Notes: generated by a model from the letters alone, not told the origin. DNA of 64,000 nucleotides from Plantago ovata (GCA_028274465.1 CM051458.1:458632-522631), one strand, 5' to 3'. Positions 1 through 12,400 are shown, counted from the stretch's first letter. Translations and numbers: made by a program.

Positions 1-1419
1 CAAATATCTGTTATGATTTAGGACAGATTGACATGGCCTTAGCTTTGAATGGTGGAAAATTGAGGACAAGTTTCTCATTCTTAGATTTGGAGGAGCAGAG
101 AGATTTTTTTATACTTTCAAATTCTAAGGCATTTGCATTTGGTAATTGGTATATATATATAATCTACACCATTAGCCACTCCTTTATACTTCCACCAAAG
201 GATTTTTTTGGTTTTTTTAAACAAACGTTCTGAAAATCTTCTTATCTTTCAATTTTAAATGTTTCAGTATGTATCTCATTTTAAAAATAATATAAATATA
301 TAATTTTATTTTAAACCGCAAATTTAACTATCTTATTCCTACACTACGTACATATTTACCACTTTATAATTCCAAATACAGTTATACCAATCTTATCACT
401 CTAAACTTTTGTATATTCATCGGGCCGGCCTTATAAACTAGTTTGATTCCCACAATCATACAGAATGAGTAAAACATGTACTTCTATAACACCTACTCAA
501 TCAAAAATTGAATGAAATGAGATATGAGATTTAAATTAAATTGTGCTCTATGAGCCAACTGCATGGTTAATTACGACTTCAACATATGTGTGTGTATTAA
601 ATGAATTGGGTCGGATTGGAACATAGTGAGGTGATCGAATCAACTTATATGTTGGTACGAGCCATAAGGTGGTGTATAGGAAAGAAGTTTGGGTTGGTGA
701 ATTAAGGAGAGGTGCAGGGTTCGATCTCGGCGGAAACATAAGGTGGTTTAGATGTAAAAATATAAGGTGATTTATAATATTTGTATAAAAAGAGTGTATG
801 AATAGTTAAAATATTTGTCGTTTCAAAAACAAATCCTTATATGTTGGATTTCAAAACTCTATTCTTTTACAAGTGATATTTTGGAATAATTTTTTTTTTA
901 TCATAAACAGAGTGCCCTGGCCATGACGGAGTGCCCTCAAACGGAGACCAAACCCTATGGTGGCCGGCGGCTAGGGCTAAGAAGACATAGGACTTTTTTC
1001 TTTTGTTTTATACTTTCCAAAACCTTATTTTGTTGGGGTTGCCCGTTATATTTTCTTGTTCACTAAGTTAGGTTTGTCTTTTCATTCCTTTAAATACTGA
1101 TGTAAAACTCTCATTATTTTTCATTAATGACTAAACCTGTGAGTTCATCTCTAAGATTCCAACCTTTGTGCATTAATATACCATTACGACTCGGGGAGAT
1201 AAGCATTATTATACCGTGGAATCGGGGAGGTAGTTCCAGCAAGTGATTGACACCAAGTAATCGCTAGGCCTAGTACGTGATCATGCTAGTAGAACCTGCG
1301 GTCTGGTACGAATCTGGCCAGGTTATAACTTGTTCTTATATACTTTACTGTTCGTTCTACTATGTATCTCTCTACGTACGGATCCATCAATAACTCTTAA
1401 ATTAATATTAAAAAATATA
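1..1419. other. intergenic, no supported gene
   Basis: AT-rich sequence. A plus-strand open frame at 33-233 begins with ATG but has no recognisable domain and ends in low-complexity Phe-rich sequence, so I do not call it. A GC-richer patch near 1000-1330 resembles decayed retroelement leader sequence, but no terminal repeats or coding motifs were found. Confidence 0.5.
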
Positions 1420-1656
1420 CTTCCTCCGTTTCATTATAAAGTTTCTAAGGGGATTATTCATCGCGACTTTTGACCACATATAACTTTTAAATTGAACTGT
1501 ATCAATATAAATTAAAAGTCGATTATGAAAATATACTCCATTTAATTTCATAATATAATTTTATTATATTTTTCTCTAATGAAATTTAGGAGTTATACAT
1601 AGTCAAAGGACGCGATGAATAGTCCCCTTAGGAACTTTCTAATGAAACGGAGGAAG
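1420..1656. mobile_element. Stowaway-like MITE (237 bp)
   Basis: Terminal inverted repeats start CTTCCTCCGTTTCATTA on the left and read GAAACGGAGGAAG on the right. The similarity continues inward for about 50 bp, through TTCTAAGGGGA...ATTCATCGCG and its complement. The element is flanked by TA on both sides (1418-1419 and 1657-1658). TA duplication with CTCC(C/T)TCCGTTTC ends is the hallmark of Stowaway MITEs mobilised by Tc1/mariner transposases. It has no coding capacity. Confidence 0.85.
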
Positions 1657-2805
1657 TATAATAAATTTATATTGAGAATTAAAAACGAATTTATAATTGA
1701 AATTTTTGTCCGGAATAATCAACTGGAAGAACGTATAAAAAAGTGGACGGAGGAGGGAGTACGTGTAAGTTTGAATAATGATTTATATTATAGCCATGGC
1801 TAATCTGTGGCATATATTAATATATTTGAGTTTGACAAACCCAACTGTTCATAAATGGTTTGTTTCCTGGGCTATCTTGATGCTTAATTATGGTCTCCTT
1901 AATTATGCTAGTAGGTTTTTGTTTTGTTTTTTTCTTTCTTTAATATGCTAGTAGTAGTTGATATGTAAAGAAGCGGTAATTAGGATATGTTATTTTCATC
2001 TAAAATATTATAAATTAAAGTTTAGTTTAAATCATCTCATCCAAAAATTTTGGGAGATACGCGCGGAATGCCAGATATGATTTACGTACCCTTATCGACT
2101 TTGTAAGGGCTTCTTTACGTGCAACAAGCTATAAGATAGACAAAATACAAGTCACAAGTATAATACTTCATGGAGTCAATACTTTGTAATTTACTTGATT
2201 TCATTAGCTCGCGTCCTATCTATTTGATCTAGTTTTAATTTTTACTGGATTACTTTGTTGGTACTTTGTTTAGGAACATTTGTTTCGTTTCAATACTCTA
2301 CATTATTTACAGCAATAATCGATCGATCTGCACATGCCAATCCAGGTAATATTGTTGTGCACAATAGTTTAAGGTACTAATCTAAGCTAGATTTGTAGAA
2401 TTTTCACTCTAAATAATATTAATACGTCTTTTATAATTTTATACTTTATTTCACGTATAAATACTTTGAGTAGTATAGTAAAGAGAAATGCATGTTCTGT
2501 ATGTTACGAGATTTCTTTTCCCACCTTCGTTAAAGATGATGAAGATTCAATCACACTTGACATTGTTCAAGCCGGGAAGAAGAGAAATGTTGAGGTTACA
2601 GAGGAACAAACTATGACGTACTCAGAGGAGCACCAACTGATGAACCGAGTGCCACATGCTAAGAAAGCAACGCGGGATATTTGAATTATGTTCTTCATAT
2701 TTTGACAACCTTCTCACAATTCAACCAAACCGCGTCTTGGTTGGAAATTTATTACGGAGCTAGTTAACCATGATTAATCATAAAATAACATTAAGATTAA
2801 GTTAG
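1657..2805. other. intergenic; one unexplained open frame
   Basis: AT-rich DNA. Positions 2466-2684 (plus) hold an open frame of 72 codons with no ATG at its start (it opens on TTG) and a Cys-x2-Cys near the N-terminus followed by an acidic, charged stretch. Its composition is more protein-like than the surroundings, so it may be a relic exon, but I recognise no family. Confidence 0.35.
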
Positions 2806-3015
2806 TTGAACTCCGTTTCTTCTTATTATTATGAAAACTCATTAATTTCAGTTCAATTCATTTTCGTTCAATTATTTTCATATTTATTCAGTCGAGTTCA
2901 ATTTTGTTCAGATTTGCTTAGTTATATTTTATCACAAATAAATTCTATTAAGTTCTGTTCAATTCAGTTCAACTTTATTTACTTCAGCTCAATTCAATTA
3001 TTTCAATTCTGTTAA
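2806..3015. repeat. degenerate TTCAA/TTCAG simple repeat
   Basis: About 200 bp built of loosely repeated 5-10 bp units such as TTCAATTCAG and TTCAATTC. The same kind of repeat, in the complementary sense, occurs at 63040-63245 near the other end of the window. The open frame through it (Phe/Ser/Gln/Ile-rich) is a by-product of the repeat. Confidence 0.7.
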
Positions 3016-3411
3016 AAGGAAAATAACAATTGTTAACCATGCTTATTTAAATAAATCTACCACATGTTATTCAATTTAACTAATACTTCTTGGCATTAAT
3101 CTAGGTATACAGCTATACTATTTTGTCAACTGATCGGTGAAGCTATTAACAGCTAATTAAGGCTTTAATTAAATTAACTTCATGGTAATCATTAATTGAT
3201 TTAAAACTGGTGATTATATATTTCAATAGCTTTTCTTCTTCTTCTTAATTCGAAAGTCTTCCACTGACCAAGTTAACTTATTGTCTTTCTTTATAAAAAA
3301 CATACCGCTTGACTTGGTCCTTAAACTGTAGCAATCTTGTCTGTTTTTTTTAAAAACAAAAACAGTAAAAAAAATATTAATAACAAGAGCCCACAAGTAA
3401 TGCTACAAATA

Positions 3412-3662
3412 CTCCATCCGTCCAAGTGAATTATTTACGTTTGTTTTGTTGACTTTTTTCAAAACTTAGATTGACCACTAATAAAATCTTAAATCCTATC
3501 GAAAAATTATTTATAAAATTATATAATAAAAGTAGAAATACTATATTTTCATAATATACTTTCATAAATAAATTTTTTGTTATAGTTTAGGAGTAAATGG
3601 AGATCAAACAGAGTACAAAAAAAGTCAACAAAACAAACGTAAAAATAAGAATGACCGGAACA
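3412..3662. mobile_element. degenerate Stowaway-like MITE
   Basis: Left end CTCCATCCGTCCAAGTG followed by ATTTACGTTTGTTTTGTTG. The right end carries the reverse complement of the latter (near-identical over about 30 bp, 3615-3645) and a decayed outer TIR. TA lies on both sides. No coding sequence. Confidence 0.6.
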
Positions 3663-3849
3663 TATGACTACTTCGTAAAAATCATCTCATCTACCTTTCC
3701 CAAACCATGAACTAGGCGCAAAGCCCCGAGGCCAACGAAACTAGGTAACAATCTAACAAAGCCAGTTAAGAAGGCCAACAAGCCTGAAAAAGCTACACGA
3801 GACCTTTAGAAATACAACATTATATTATATAACTTGACATCTATGTTTT

Positions 3850-4140
3850 AAAGGCTGGGTTGAGCCGGCCAGCTAGACCGGTTGGGCTGGGAAAGCTGTT
3901 GGCAGCCGGACTAAAAGTGGGCTAAGAGCCGTTCAAAAGCCGGAGAACCCCGAACTGAAAAAGGCGGCCGAAGCCGGTTGAGCCAGCGGCTTTTCTGTTT
4001 TTCGGCCAAAATGCAAAAAAAAAAAAAACAAATTAAGAAAATCTCATCTATGCAAAAAAAAGTCGGAGGACCCAGAACCGAAAAAGGCGGCGAAAAGCCA
4101 CCGAAGCCGGTTGAGCCGGCGGCTTTTCTGGGTCAAAATG
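3850..4140. repeat. GC-rich tandem repeat, two copies
   Basis: Two adjacent, diverged copies (about 3935-4050 and 4062-4180) of a unit of roughly 115 bp. Each contains GAAGCCGGTTGAGCC, GGCGGCTTTTCTG, an A-run and AAATTAAGAAAATC. The right side at 4320-4420 has further GGTTGAACCGG-like sequence in inverted sense, so the block may be the inside of a decayed TIR transposon. No coding evidence. Confidence 0.6.
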
Positions 4141-4180
4141 CACAAAAATAAAAATTAAGAAAATCCCATATATGAAAAAA

Positions 4181-6240
4181 AAAGGATATATATAAAAATA
4201 TGGAATATATTTCGTGTGCGATTTGGATAATATTACTTTTTAGTGTCATTTTAGATGAATATATTAATAATAATAATAATATACTATTTGTATATATATT
4301 ATAATATTATAATGATATTCCGGCTCAACCCGACTTACAATTCAGTTGAACCGGTCCGACCACAATCCGACCTTTTTTGAGGTGACCAGCTTAACCTCCT
4401 AGTCCGACTTTTAAAACTTAGCTTGCCATCATAATAGCATACCAAAACGGGTCCAAAAGACAAGCACAAATTAAACTCATGCAGGAACATCATCACTTCC
4501 AAAATTTCGCCTTCCTCCACCCCATGGCGGTATACAAGCAATAAGTTCATGAGTTCATCAATAACTCCATCAAACGAATAGTTCCTTTCCCGATACGGGA
4601 TGGATACTACCGAGTCACAGCCTATCCCTCCACCCATTGCCTATATATATACCACCACGTGGCAAAAATCATAACCACACCAAGGGTTCATCATGTTACA
4701 AACTAGGTTCGACCTATTGTTAATGCTATACTCTCTCCGTCCCACTCTGTATTATGCTAGTTCAAACAAAACCTATCCCTCCACCCATTGTCGAATGTGA
4801 CATCTATCACCAACAAATATCGAATCAAACACATACCTACATATAGATATGCAAAGAAAGAACGTGTTATAAAGTATTACATATCGAATCAGTCGATTTA
4901 GAAGCTCATAGAGGATAAAACCATGAAAATCATATATCTCTCTCTACAATCGTGTTGTGGAGTGTCTACACAGGTAGTAGAATAAGTTACGACGAGAGGA
5001 GAAACTGTAGAAGACCGACGACGAGCGGTGGAGTGCCTCTCTCGCTCTCTAGAATCGTGTTGTGGAATACTTTTTATTAATTAGAGCTAAGGGTTTTTTG
5101 TGTATTAAATGAGCTATATTGATGATAACTTGAACGGACTTGGTCGGTCCATGTGGCACTTAGCGGCCTAGGTTGCTCCATGGAGGAGGTAACACATTTT
5201 GCAGGACTTCTATAGATAATGTCTCTAGGCATATCAATTCATTTATAATACAAACATATTTATTAAAGGAATAGTGAGCCACTTATATAGTGGTGGAAAG
5301 TTCAAGAATTAGGAAAGATAATTATGAAACATATTAAAAGATACTAACTGATAAGTTTAAAAGAGATTAAAAGGCATTAAAAAGTAAACCCTAGTACACT
5401 TGTCACAATATAAATGGGTGTACTAGTGGTTAGGCCCCTATAGCATCTAAAAACCCCTTATCAGCAACTACTAACAAATAAATATTAATACCAATATTAC
5501 AGAATATCGTTTATTATATGAGATCTTCTACTAGATTGAATTCTTAGTGGCTAAGAAAGATCTAAACCCTAGCTAGGAGACTTGTACGTGAAGACTTCTT
5601 ATTTTGTGACGCTGCGGGACTTTCCGAGTCTTCATCGTATATATATTCTAGATCCATATCATATTACCCGGTTTGGACCCAATTGCTCGATTTTGGTTGG
5701 GTTGGAATGTTTTAGTATTTAGCTTTTAATTTGGAATAATTTTATAATTTGTATAAATGGGTCATTTAGGTCCCTCTTTTAAATCAAATCTTAGGGTGGT
5801 CTCTTAATTACTTGATAGAGTTTTCCACAATTGTTTAGCCTAAAAGTTCCACACAGCCTGTCCCATGAGAAATGGTAATTCATGCACATTTTGAATAATA
5901 ATTAAGATTGACTTTCATGAATTTTACCCGATAAAATATTTGAATGGTTTGTAGTACTATTATGATTTTATGTATAATTTCCCAAAAATATGCATTGATT
6001 TCTATGATAAAATTTGTAGATAGTCAGTACTATTCTGATAACATTCATTAGATTTTAAAAATAAATTTTTCAATTAAATGGTCAATATATATTATGTATA
6101 ATTTTCCCAAAACAAGCATTATTAGATTATATATAAAAGTGCAATGAGGTTACAGTATTTTTAGTTATTCAACAAGTACATTCAGGTAATGAGATTGAGG
6201 TGTTTTTTTTTTTTTGTTTTTTGGAAATTCTCAAGTAGTG
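4181..6240. other. intergenic
   Basis: AT-rich DNA with no supported gene. A short CTCTCTCCGTCCCACTCT motif at about 4733 looks like one end of another Stowaway-type MITE, but no partner end was found. A minus-strand open frame at 4335-4637 overlaps the GC-rich repeat and shows no family features. Confidence 0.5.
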
Positions 6241-6254
6241 TGTATATATATACA
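6241..6254 (+). promoter_or_regulatory. putative TATA box of the PMEI-like gene
   Basis: TGTATATATATACA lies about 85-95 bp before the ATG at 6335, at a reasonable distance for a TATA element with a short leader. It is preceded by a T-run and is not supported by anything beyond position and sequence. Confidence 0.4.
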
Positions 6255-6334
6255 TGTAGTCATTTATACCTTAATTAAATCACTCCATTATTCAACAGAA
6301 TTCAACAGAAGAGAGTATAATAATTATAAGCACA

Positions 6335-6880
6335 ATGACTTTTAATATTTTCTACATTATCACATTCACAATCTTTCTTGTTTTGATCCCACAGTGCTCA
6401 TGTGTTACTCCTGAACCAAGTACTTCACATCTCATTGATGAAATATGTTCACAAACACCAGACCAAAATATGTGCACCAATACACTAATCCAATTCCTAT
6501 ATGCACCTAACACAGACATCAAAGGTTTATGCCAAATATCTGTCACTCAGGCACTGGAAGAGGCATCAAAGACCGAGGTGTTTGTACAGAAATCAGAAGC
6601 TGGAGAAAAGGATAAGACCACAAAAGATTTGTACCAGATTTGTCAATCTGGGTACCAAAATCTGATTAACGGGTTGGTAGAAGCAAATCTTTCATTTGGC
6701 AAAGGAGATTATAGATCAATGGTTTGGTCGATTGAAAAATTGGACAGGTTCGTTAGCGATTGCGAAAATGTTCTGGGGAAAAATGTTCCTGCATTGAGTA
6801 GCTTGAATTGGAGAAACAAAGTGTTGGTTAGCATGTCACTTGTTACTGGTAAACGTGTTATGGGAGGTTCCATGGCATGA
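6335..6880 (+). CDS. pectin methylesterase/invertase inhibitor domain protein (PMEI-like)
   Basis: Intronless gene for a 181-residue protein. Residues 1-23 form a hydrophobic secretion signal (ending LVLIPQCSC). The mature part has the four-helix-bundle inhibitor pattern: ICSQTPDQNMC (first disulfide hairpin), then GLCQIS..., LYQICQSGYQNLI and FVSDCENVLG, which supply the second conserved Cys pair. Length and spacing fit the plant invertase/pectin methylesterase inhibitor family, which acts in the apoplast on cell-wall invertase or pectin methylesterase. Sequence alone does not say which enzyme is the target. The start is the first ATG after a plausible TATA box. The next gene is 1.7 kb downstream in the same direction. 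No damage seen. Confidence 0.85.
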   Translation: MTFNIFYIITFTIFLVLIPQCSCVTPEPSTSHLIDEICSQTPDQNMCTNTLIQFLYAPNTDIKGLCQISVTQALEEASKTEVFVQKSEAGEKDKTTKDLYQICQSGYQNLINGLVEANLSFGKGDYRSMVWSIEKLDRFVSDCENVLGKNVPALSSLNWRNKVLVSMSLVTGKRVMGGSMA

Positions 6881-7181
6881 GGTTTTAATTATCGAGCACT
6901 TAATAGCTTAGTGGGTTATCTGAAATTATAATGTAATTGTTTTCGCTATTGAATGAGAGAGAGCAAACAAATTCTATGCACCAGCACCACCTCGTTTTTG
7001 TTTTTAATATAAATTATATTACAATTACTCATGCACTACAATAGCTAAACCACCTTATGTATTCGCCAAGTACTAGGTCTTAACTTTGGGTTTTTGGCTC
7101 TAAATCTTCCAAGTGCATGTCCTCGGGTCCAATTCATCTTCTAAAGTTGTTAAATATGAAATTTCTAAAATGAAAGGTGCA
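6881..7181. other. 3' flank of the PMEI-like gene
   Basis: Begins with the presumed 3' UTR. Nothing further recognised before the SINE fragment at 7182. Confidence 0.5.
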
Positions 7182-7286
7182 TGTTATTCATCCAACCAAT
7201 AGGTCGGAGGTTCGAGTCACCACGTACGGGAGTAAATGGATAACCATTATTGATCCTCGCTTTGCCATTTCGGAAAAAAAAAAAAA
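7182..7286 (+). mobile_element. 5'-truncated tRNA-derived SINE
   Basis: Contains the polymerase III B-box-like GGAGGTTCGAGTCACCAC, the family-specific block ATTATTGATCCTCGCTTTGCC and a 13-base A tail. The same sequence order is seen in the elements at 34828-34949 and 11229-11305. The A-box half is missing. Short GTGCA sequences flank the copy and may be a decayed target duplication. Confidence 0.7.
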
Positions 7287-7321
7287 GTGCACCTTATTGG
7301 CATGAGTAACATTGTCAATCT

Positions 7322-7485
7322 AAGGGTGTTCATTTCGATAACGGCATACCGTACTGTTAACCGGATACCAAATACCAAAATTGAAAAAAATTTAACGTAC
7401 CGTATACCGTACTGAATTATATATACCGGTACGGCACGATATTTAATATCTTGGTAACAGTACGGCATTGTACCGAAAAATATTT
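7322..7485. mobile_element. hAT-like element fragment with ACCGTA subterminal repeats
   Basis: Starts AGGGTGTTCATTTCGATAA and contains many ACCGTA/TACCGTAC and inverted TACGG motifs within 150 bp. Clustered subterminal motifs next to a GGGTGTTCA-type terminus are typical of hAT non-autonomous elements. A matching right terminus and 8-bp target duplication were not found. Confidence 0.45.
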
Positions 7486-7789
7486 CAACCTTTTTTTTTT
7501 CTTTTAAATAATTACATTATGTAAAAAATACTAATCTAATCTAACTTGGAAAATTGGAATGACACAAGACTCACATGGTGTTGGTTATTGAATATACATA
7601 TCTTTATCTTATATCTTATAGTAATACAATATCATGTTTATGTAGTTAAACAGTATTTATTTTCTTTTAATTTTGTGGTTAATATGTATGATTGTTACCC
7701 CAATTATTTCAGTTACAAGTACCTAATAGAATCTAAAAAACGGAAACAGAGTTTCTCAAGCTAAACTTATAATATCAAACAATTGGCTA

Positions 7790-8040
7790 TATAATTCAAG
7801 GTATAAAAAAACCTAGAGAGTTCTTCGATGATGTTGATGATGATGTCTAAACAATTAATACAATACAGTCTTCGTCTTTATATGTAAGCAACAATATTGC
7901 AATTAATACGAATCCTAAGAGTATTTGAATTATTGTCTTAATTAACAACAGTTTCCCTCCTAATTGTATTCGACTTCCGGTGTTGACACAACTCCTACCT
8001 CAACTCCTCACATTGTTGAGATAACACCACTCACAATTCT
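7790..8040 (-). mobile_element. probable Copia 3' LTR remnant
   Basis: Lies immediately downstream (minus strand) of the Copia pol relic. The boundary has a purine-rich stretch, AAGGTGGAGAATTG on the minus strand, suitable as a polypurine tract, followed by TGAGTGG. A full LTR pair is not present in the window. Confidence 0.45.
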
Positions 8041-8051
8041 CCACCTTAAGC

Positions 8052-8456
8052 TCAACACCCTTGTGCACTGTTGATCTGACCATCCCTGAAGTTAGGATGC
8101 AACCCTTTGAGGGAGGCTTGATACCAATTAAGGTTTAGGCAAAGCCTGAACTTCGATTCTGGAAAAGCTTTAGCCATAACATCAAAAGCACTCAGAAATG
8201 TATGAATCTTATTTATTTCAAAACTTCTTGGGAAGAACAACCTTAAATCAATGTCAACGTGCTTTGTTCTCTCATGATACACTTGCTGTTTGGTTAACAT
8301 AATAATAGCAATGTGATTATTACGGTGAATAGTCACTTGGTCTTGTTGGACTGTAATGTGCCTACAATTCCAGGGGAATGTATAATTAGGTCGTCTCTGT
8401 GAAATTAGTGAAGCAGGATAGTCCATGAAAAGTTGGGTTTGAATATGAAATAACAT
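8052..8456 (-). pseudogene. Ty1/Copia polyprotein C-terminal (RNase H) relic
   Basis: A minus-strand frame of 134 residues contains VYHERTKHVDIDLRLF, matching the conserved end of Copia RNase H (the (N/P)xxHxRTKHIxID block). It is followed by decayed equivalents of the 'adxFTKALP...F' segment (DVMAKAFPESKFRLCLNLN). No integrase or reverse transcriptase remains upstream. It ends only 124 bp before the ATG of the phytocyanin-like gene, so that gene's proximal promoter must run through or abut transposon DNA. Confidence 0.7.
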
Positions 8457-8580
8457 AAAGTTTACATCCCAAACTGCAAAATAGAGACAAAAACAGAGAG
8501 GTTACATGTTATGTGGAATACCAACCGCCAAAATCCACTTCAAATGCACAGTAAGAAAGAAAGAAAGAAAAAGTCCATCA

Positions 8581-9083
8581 ATGGCGAACATGTTCATCTC
8601 TCTACTGCTACTCTCATGGTTGGTCACTTGCTCATGTGGTTCGCAATTCACGGTCGGAGATTCGATTTGGTCAATACCACCAGGCAATGACTTCTACGCT
8701 AACTGGTCCTCCTCTTACACATTCCACACTGGAGACACTCTCTGTAAGTAAAATCTTCTTCCATTTCCCAGCTCTCACCTTTTTCCTTTTCCTATATGTT
8801 GCCCTTAACACGATAGACCGTACGTAATGCAGATTTCGACTTTAGTTCAGGGCTTTACAACGTGATTCACGTTTCACGCAGAGAACACGACAGTTGCAGT
8901 TCGAATCAGGCGTTTAAGGCGTTCATGGAAGGTCCTGTTGAGTTTCCGTTTGTTGAGAAGGGCGTGTTTTATTTCATATGTAACGTTTCGAATTATTGTC
9001 AATTGGGGCTTAAAGTCAGTGTCGTCGTGGAGGAGAGGACAAACGACCCAACCCCGAGTCCTCCTCGGCCGGTTCCAATTTAA
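8581..9083 (+). CDS. early nodulin-like protein (phytocyanin fold, copper ligands lost)
   Basis: Two exons, 8581-8743 and 8833-9083, joined by a GT-AG intron of 89 bp, give 137 residues. Residues 1-19 are a signal peptide (MANMFISLLLLSWLVTCSC). The plastocyanin-like domain follows: FTVGDSIWSIPP, NDFYANWS, FHTGDTLYFDF, DSCSS and YFICNVSNYCQLGLKVSV. In copper-binding phytocyanins the ligands are His in the HNV motif, Cys, His in GHC, and Met or Gln. Here these read YNV, Cys, NYC and Leu, so only the Cys remains and copper binding is unlikely, as in early nodulin-like (ENODL) proteins. The tail (PTPSPPRPVPI) is short and Pro-rich, without the usual hydrophobic GPI-anchor signal, so the product may be soluble or secreted. 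The start is the first ATG with a signal peptide. Confidence 0.8.
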
Positions 9084-9487
9084 CCATTTATTTGGCCCCA
9101 ATGGCATGATGGAGTTTCATGAAATGTTAGAAGAGTCATTTAGTACTTGTTTCTTTAACTGGTTCCAAAATTGATGTGCCAAATTGAAGGAGCTTCTTAT
9201 TTTGTAACCATGCAATTATTACCAGAAAAGCTTATTATAGCAAAACATTTCTGTTCCACTTTCTTGTACATTTGAACACTTATCACCAACGCTTGCTGAG
9301 TAACCACTACTCTATACTTTAAGCACTTTGAACTATTACAAACACATACACGTGCCTAACCTTCAAACCAAAAGATGTAGTAGGAGACTTCATGATTAAT
9401 CAGAAACTGACTCACCACTTCTTAAACTTTAAGACTTTAGAACACTGCCAGTCATGAAGCTATGCACACAATACAACTGAAACGCCA
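9084..9487. other. convergent intergenic spacer
   Basis: Spacer of 404 bp between the phytocyanin-like gene (plus) and the ASG1-like gene (minus). It must hold both 3' UTRs and polyadenylation signals. No repeats recognised. Confidence 0.6.
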
Positions 9488-12400
9488 TCATCTAGCTTTG
9501 TTCTCGTGATCTTCCGATATATTGAACAAGAACTGAGGCAGAGAAGCTATCCGTGGAAGATTCAGAAGTAACTCTCCAACCGAGTCCTTTCTTGACATGC
9601 CCATCCCCTGATCCTCATCAGACCTGTTGTCGTCTTCAGGCTTATATCCACTGGTCGATGCTCCAGTGTTTTTGTATACATTGGGTTTGTTTTCTGTATC
9701 TGCATATTTTTCGACTTTAGGCTGAGCGGTTGGTTCTTTCTGCAAGAGGCAGCAAAGAGAATTGACCCTCGACATGAGTGACTTCTCGTCTGAATCAGGC
9801 ATCTCTTGGACGTCTGAGAATAAGCACCGGTTGATGTCATCTAAAATTTCAAGGCTCTCCCAGTCTTCGTTGGAGAGGGCAGTGTTACCCTGCTCTGAAA
9901 CACGTTGTTCAAGATGACTCACTAAGTCGCTCATTGACATAGACGAGTGCAGACCCTGCACCCTGACCTGATCCAAGTGGCCTCCAAGCGCTTTGAGTTG
10001 CTCCATTCCACCAGCTTTTATGTCTTCGATGGTGAAAATCTCCCGAGCTGAATGCCACAAATAGCAATGTAACAATAGAAAATATATATTAATCACAGCA
10101 ACCTAGAACCAACAGTCAAAATATCTTTTTCATTTTTTACTATATTCTTTTTTCACCCAACTATATAAATGCACAAACGATTCACGGGCCAAGTAGCGAA
10201 AAGCTGAAAACATCTCAAATTAAAAGGACCTCAAGTAGACCGTTTCTTTACACAAGATTAAGCAGTTGGCACATAGCATAGCTACATTTCAGGGTGAAAC
10301 AGCCCACATTCAGCAAATTCAAGAAAATTTAGGACTGTCGTATAGCCTTGCTGTGACACTGTCCAAGAATCATAAAACGCACGCTATATCAATATTGCTA
10401 CTCCACACGTAAGGCACTGGAAAGCTTCAATATCATCAGAACTGCCATGAGATCACTTCTAACTATCCCAGCCATGAGATCACTTCTAACTATCCCAGCC
10501 ATGAGATCACTTCTGGACTTTTAAACACAAAAGTATGACACAGGCCTAGGGTGCTGAATTAGCATGTGAGCTTCAATGAATCCATGTTAAAAAAATAATT
10601 GTAATTCAGATCTCCCTTTTCATGTTTTAATAGATTACCAAAACACGGACCAGAGCAGGATTGTGATCTATAAGAAATCCTGCTATACCATCTACGGAAA
10701 GAAATGTGACAGGTATCATTCTGCAATAGAGGGCCCGTCTTAATAAACATTCCGGTGATACTACCACCATACCTCACTTTATAGACTACTGTGCAAGCAC
10801 ATTACTCCGTAAGTCATATTATACTCTGCACTCCATGATCCAAGATAATTAACCTACAGAGTGTTCTCTTTACATGAGAAATGCTGGTCAAATCATCAAG
10901 ACTGCATTTCTCCCTTCGAAGCCTAACTCGAGTACTTTCAGTTTGGAAAGTCATTGCCAATTATGACAGATAAGTAAAAAACCTTTGGGACCTCCAAAAT
11001 CCACCTGATGTTCAGATAAAACACATTGCTTCTTCAGTGGACGACACAACTCATTAGCGTTTTATTTTGTGGTCATTAACGTCAGTTTGTTCTTTTAATT
11101 ATTTGATTTTAATTGTAAATGCATCTGGAGGGTCAACTATCGTTCCTCATTACCCACTTAAAGCCCCACCCATTGGGTTTTTTTTTTCTTTTGTGTGTGT
11201 GTGGTTGGGTGGGGTGGGGGTGGAAAATGCCACTGAAGGATCACTAATGGTTACCCATTTACCTCCAAAGTGACTCGAACCCCGAATGACCTCCAATTCA
11301 AACTAAGTCATACAAAACTATTCGACTTCATTTTTTTTTTTTTTAATTAATCAGATCTCAATCATTTTGTCATAAAAGATGTAAATGGGAAGTAATAACC
11401 ATAAGACTATAGTCATTCCACAAACTAAAGGAAAACCTACAACAGCATTCCACGAGCTGAACATATCAAGCAATTTTTCACAACTCACATACGTAAGCCA
11501 TCTTTTTTTTTTTTTCAGCTTTGTTCAACAATTAAAACATGTCTTATAAGAATTGCACAACGAGTCATGGAACCCCACTAATACCAATCGAGCAATATCA
11601 TATAACTTCACTTGGGACATGACCATGTAACTTGATTTGATACTTCCGTCACTACTATTCCTTAAAGTTCATTAAAACTAAGAAATTAACAAAAACAAAT
11701 TCACTACTCCATATAGCTACGTAACAAACAAAATTCTCGTGCACTACAAATACCAGGTACAACAAAAGATTGATTCTGAACAAACTCAATTTTACAGCAA
11801 GTACTTTTTCATAAATCATAGGAGTATAGAGCCAGTTGCCAATATGAATTGAGTTAAATGCAGGAAAATTCGGAGTTGACATTTGTCACTGGGTGAACAG
11901 AAGTAAGGACACCATTCAACAGGGTAATCAAGTATTCTGGGGTAGCATATATTGATGGGGCGACAATCTAGTAGTACTTGAATTACTCTACTTCCCAAAC
12001 CTCAATTTAACTTATACACAAGTATTAAAAATTAATTGCGAGTTCGCTACCATTAACCCATCCACTACTCCATGCATAAAACATTTCTTAATCTTGTTTG
12101 CATTAACCAAAAACCTGTAAGTGCAAAATCTGCTTTTTCTCTATGATTCTTGACATATCAGTGAGCCTAGTTATGGTCAAAATCTTATTGATGCCTGCAA
12201 TCCACTACGAGACACCAAAAACGTGCTTGATAGTTTTTATTTATGTGATTATTTTCTTGACAAGTTACTTGACCTTCTTTCTTCCTCAAGTTTCCCTGTA
12301 AACTTCTGGGCATCATACAGTATATGAATCTTGACAAACTCATGTAACCTAGTCAGAAGTATATTGCTAGAAGTTGGTGAAGGAACAGAGGGCATGCACT

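Noticed and set aside
33..233. Plus-strand ORF of 66 codons with ATG
   Set aside because: No recognisable domain, T-run encoded Phe tail, no promoter or splice context; likely chance.
2466..2684. Plus-strand ORF with a Cys-x2-Cys pair and acidic region
   Set aside because: Opens on TTG, no in-frame ATG near its start, no family recognised; mentioned only as a possible relic exon.
4335..4637. Minus-strand ORF of 100 codons
   Set aside because: Overlaps GC-rich repeat sequence and shows no protein family features.
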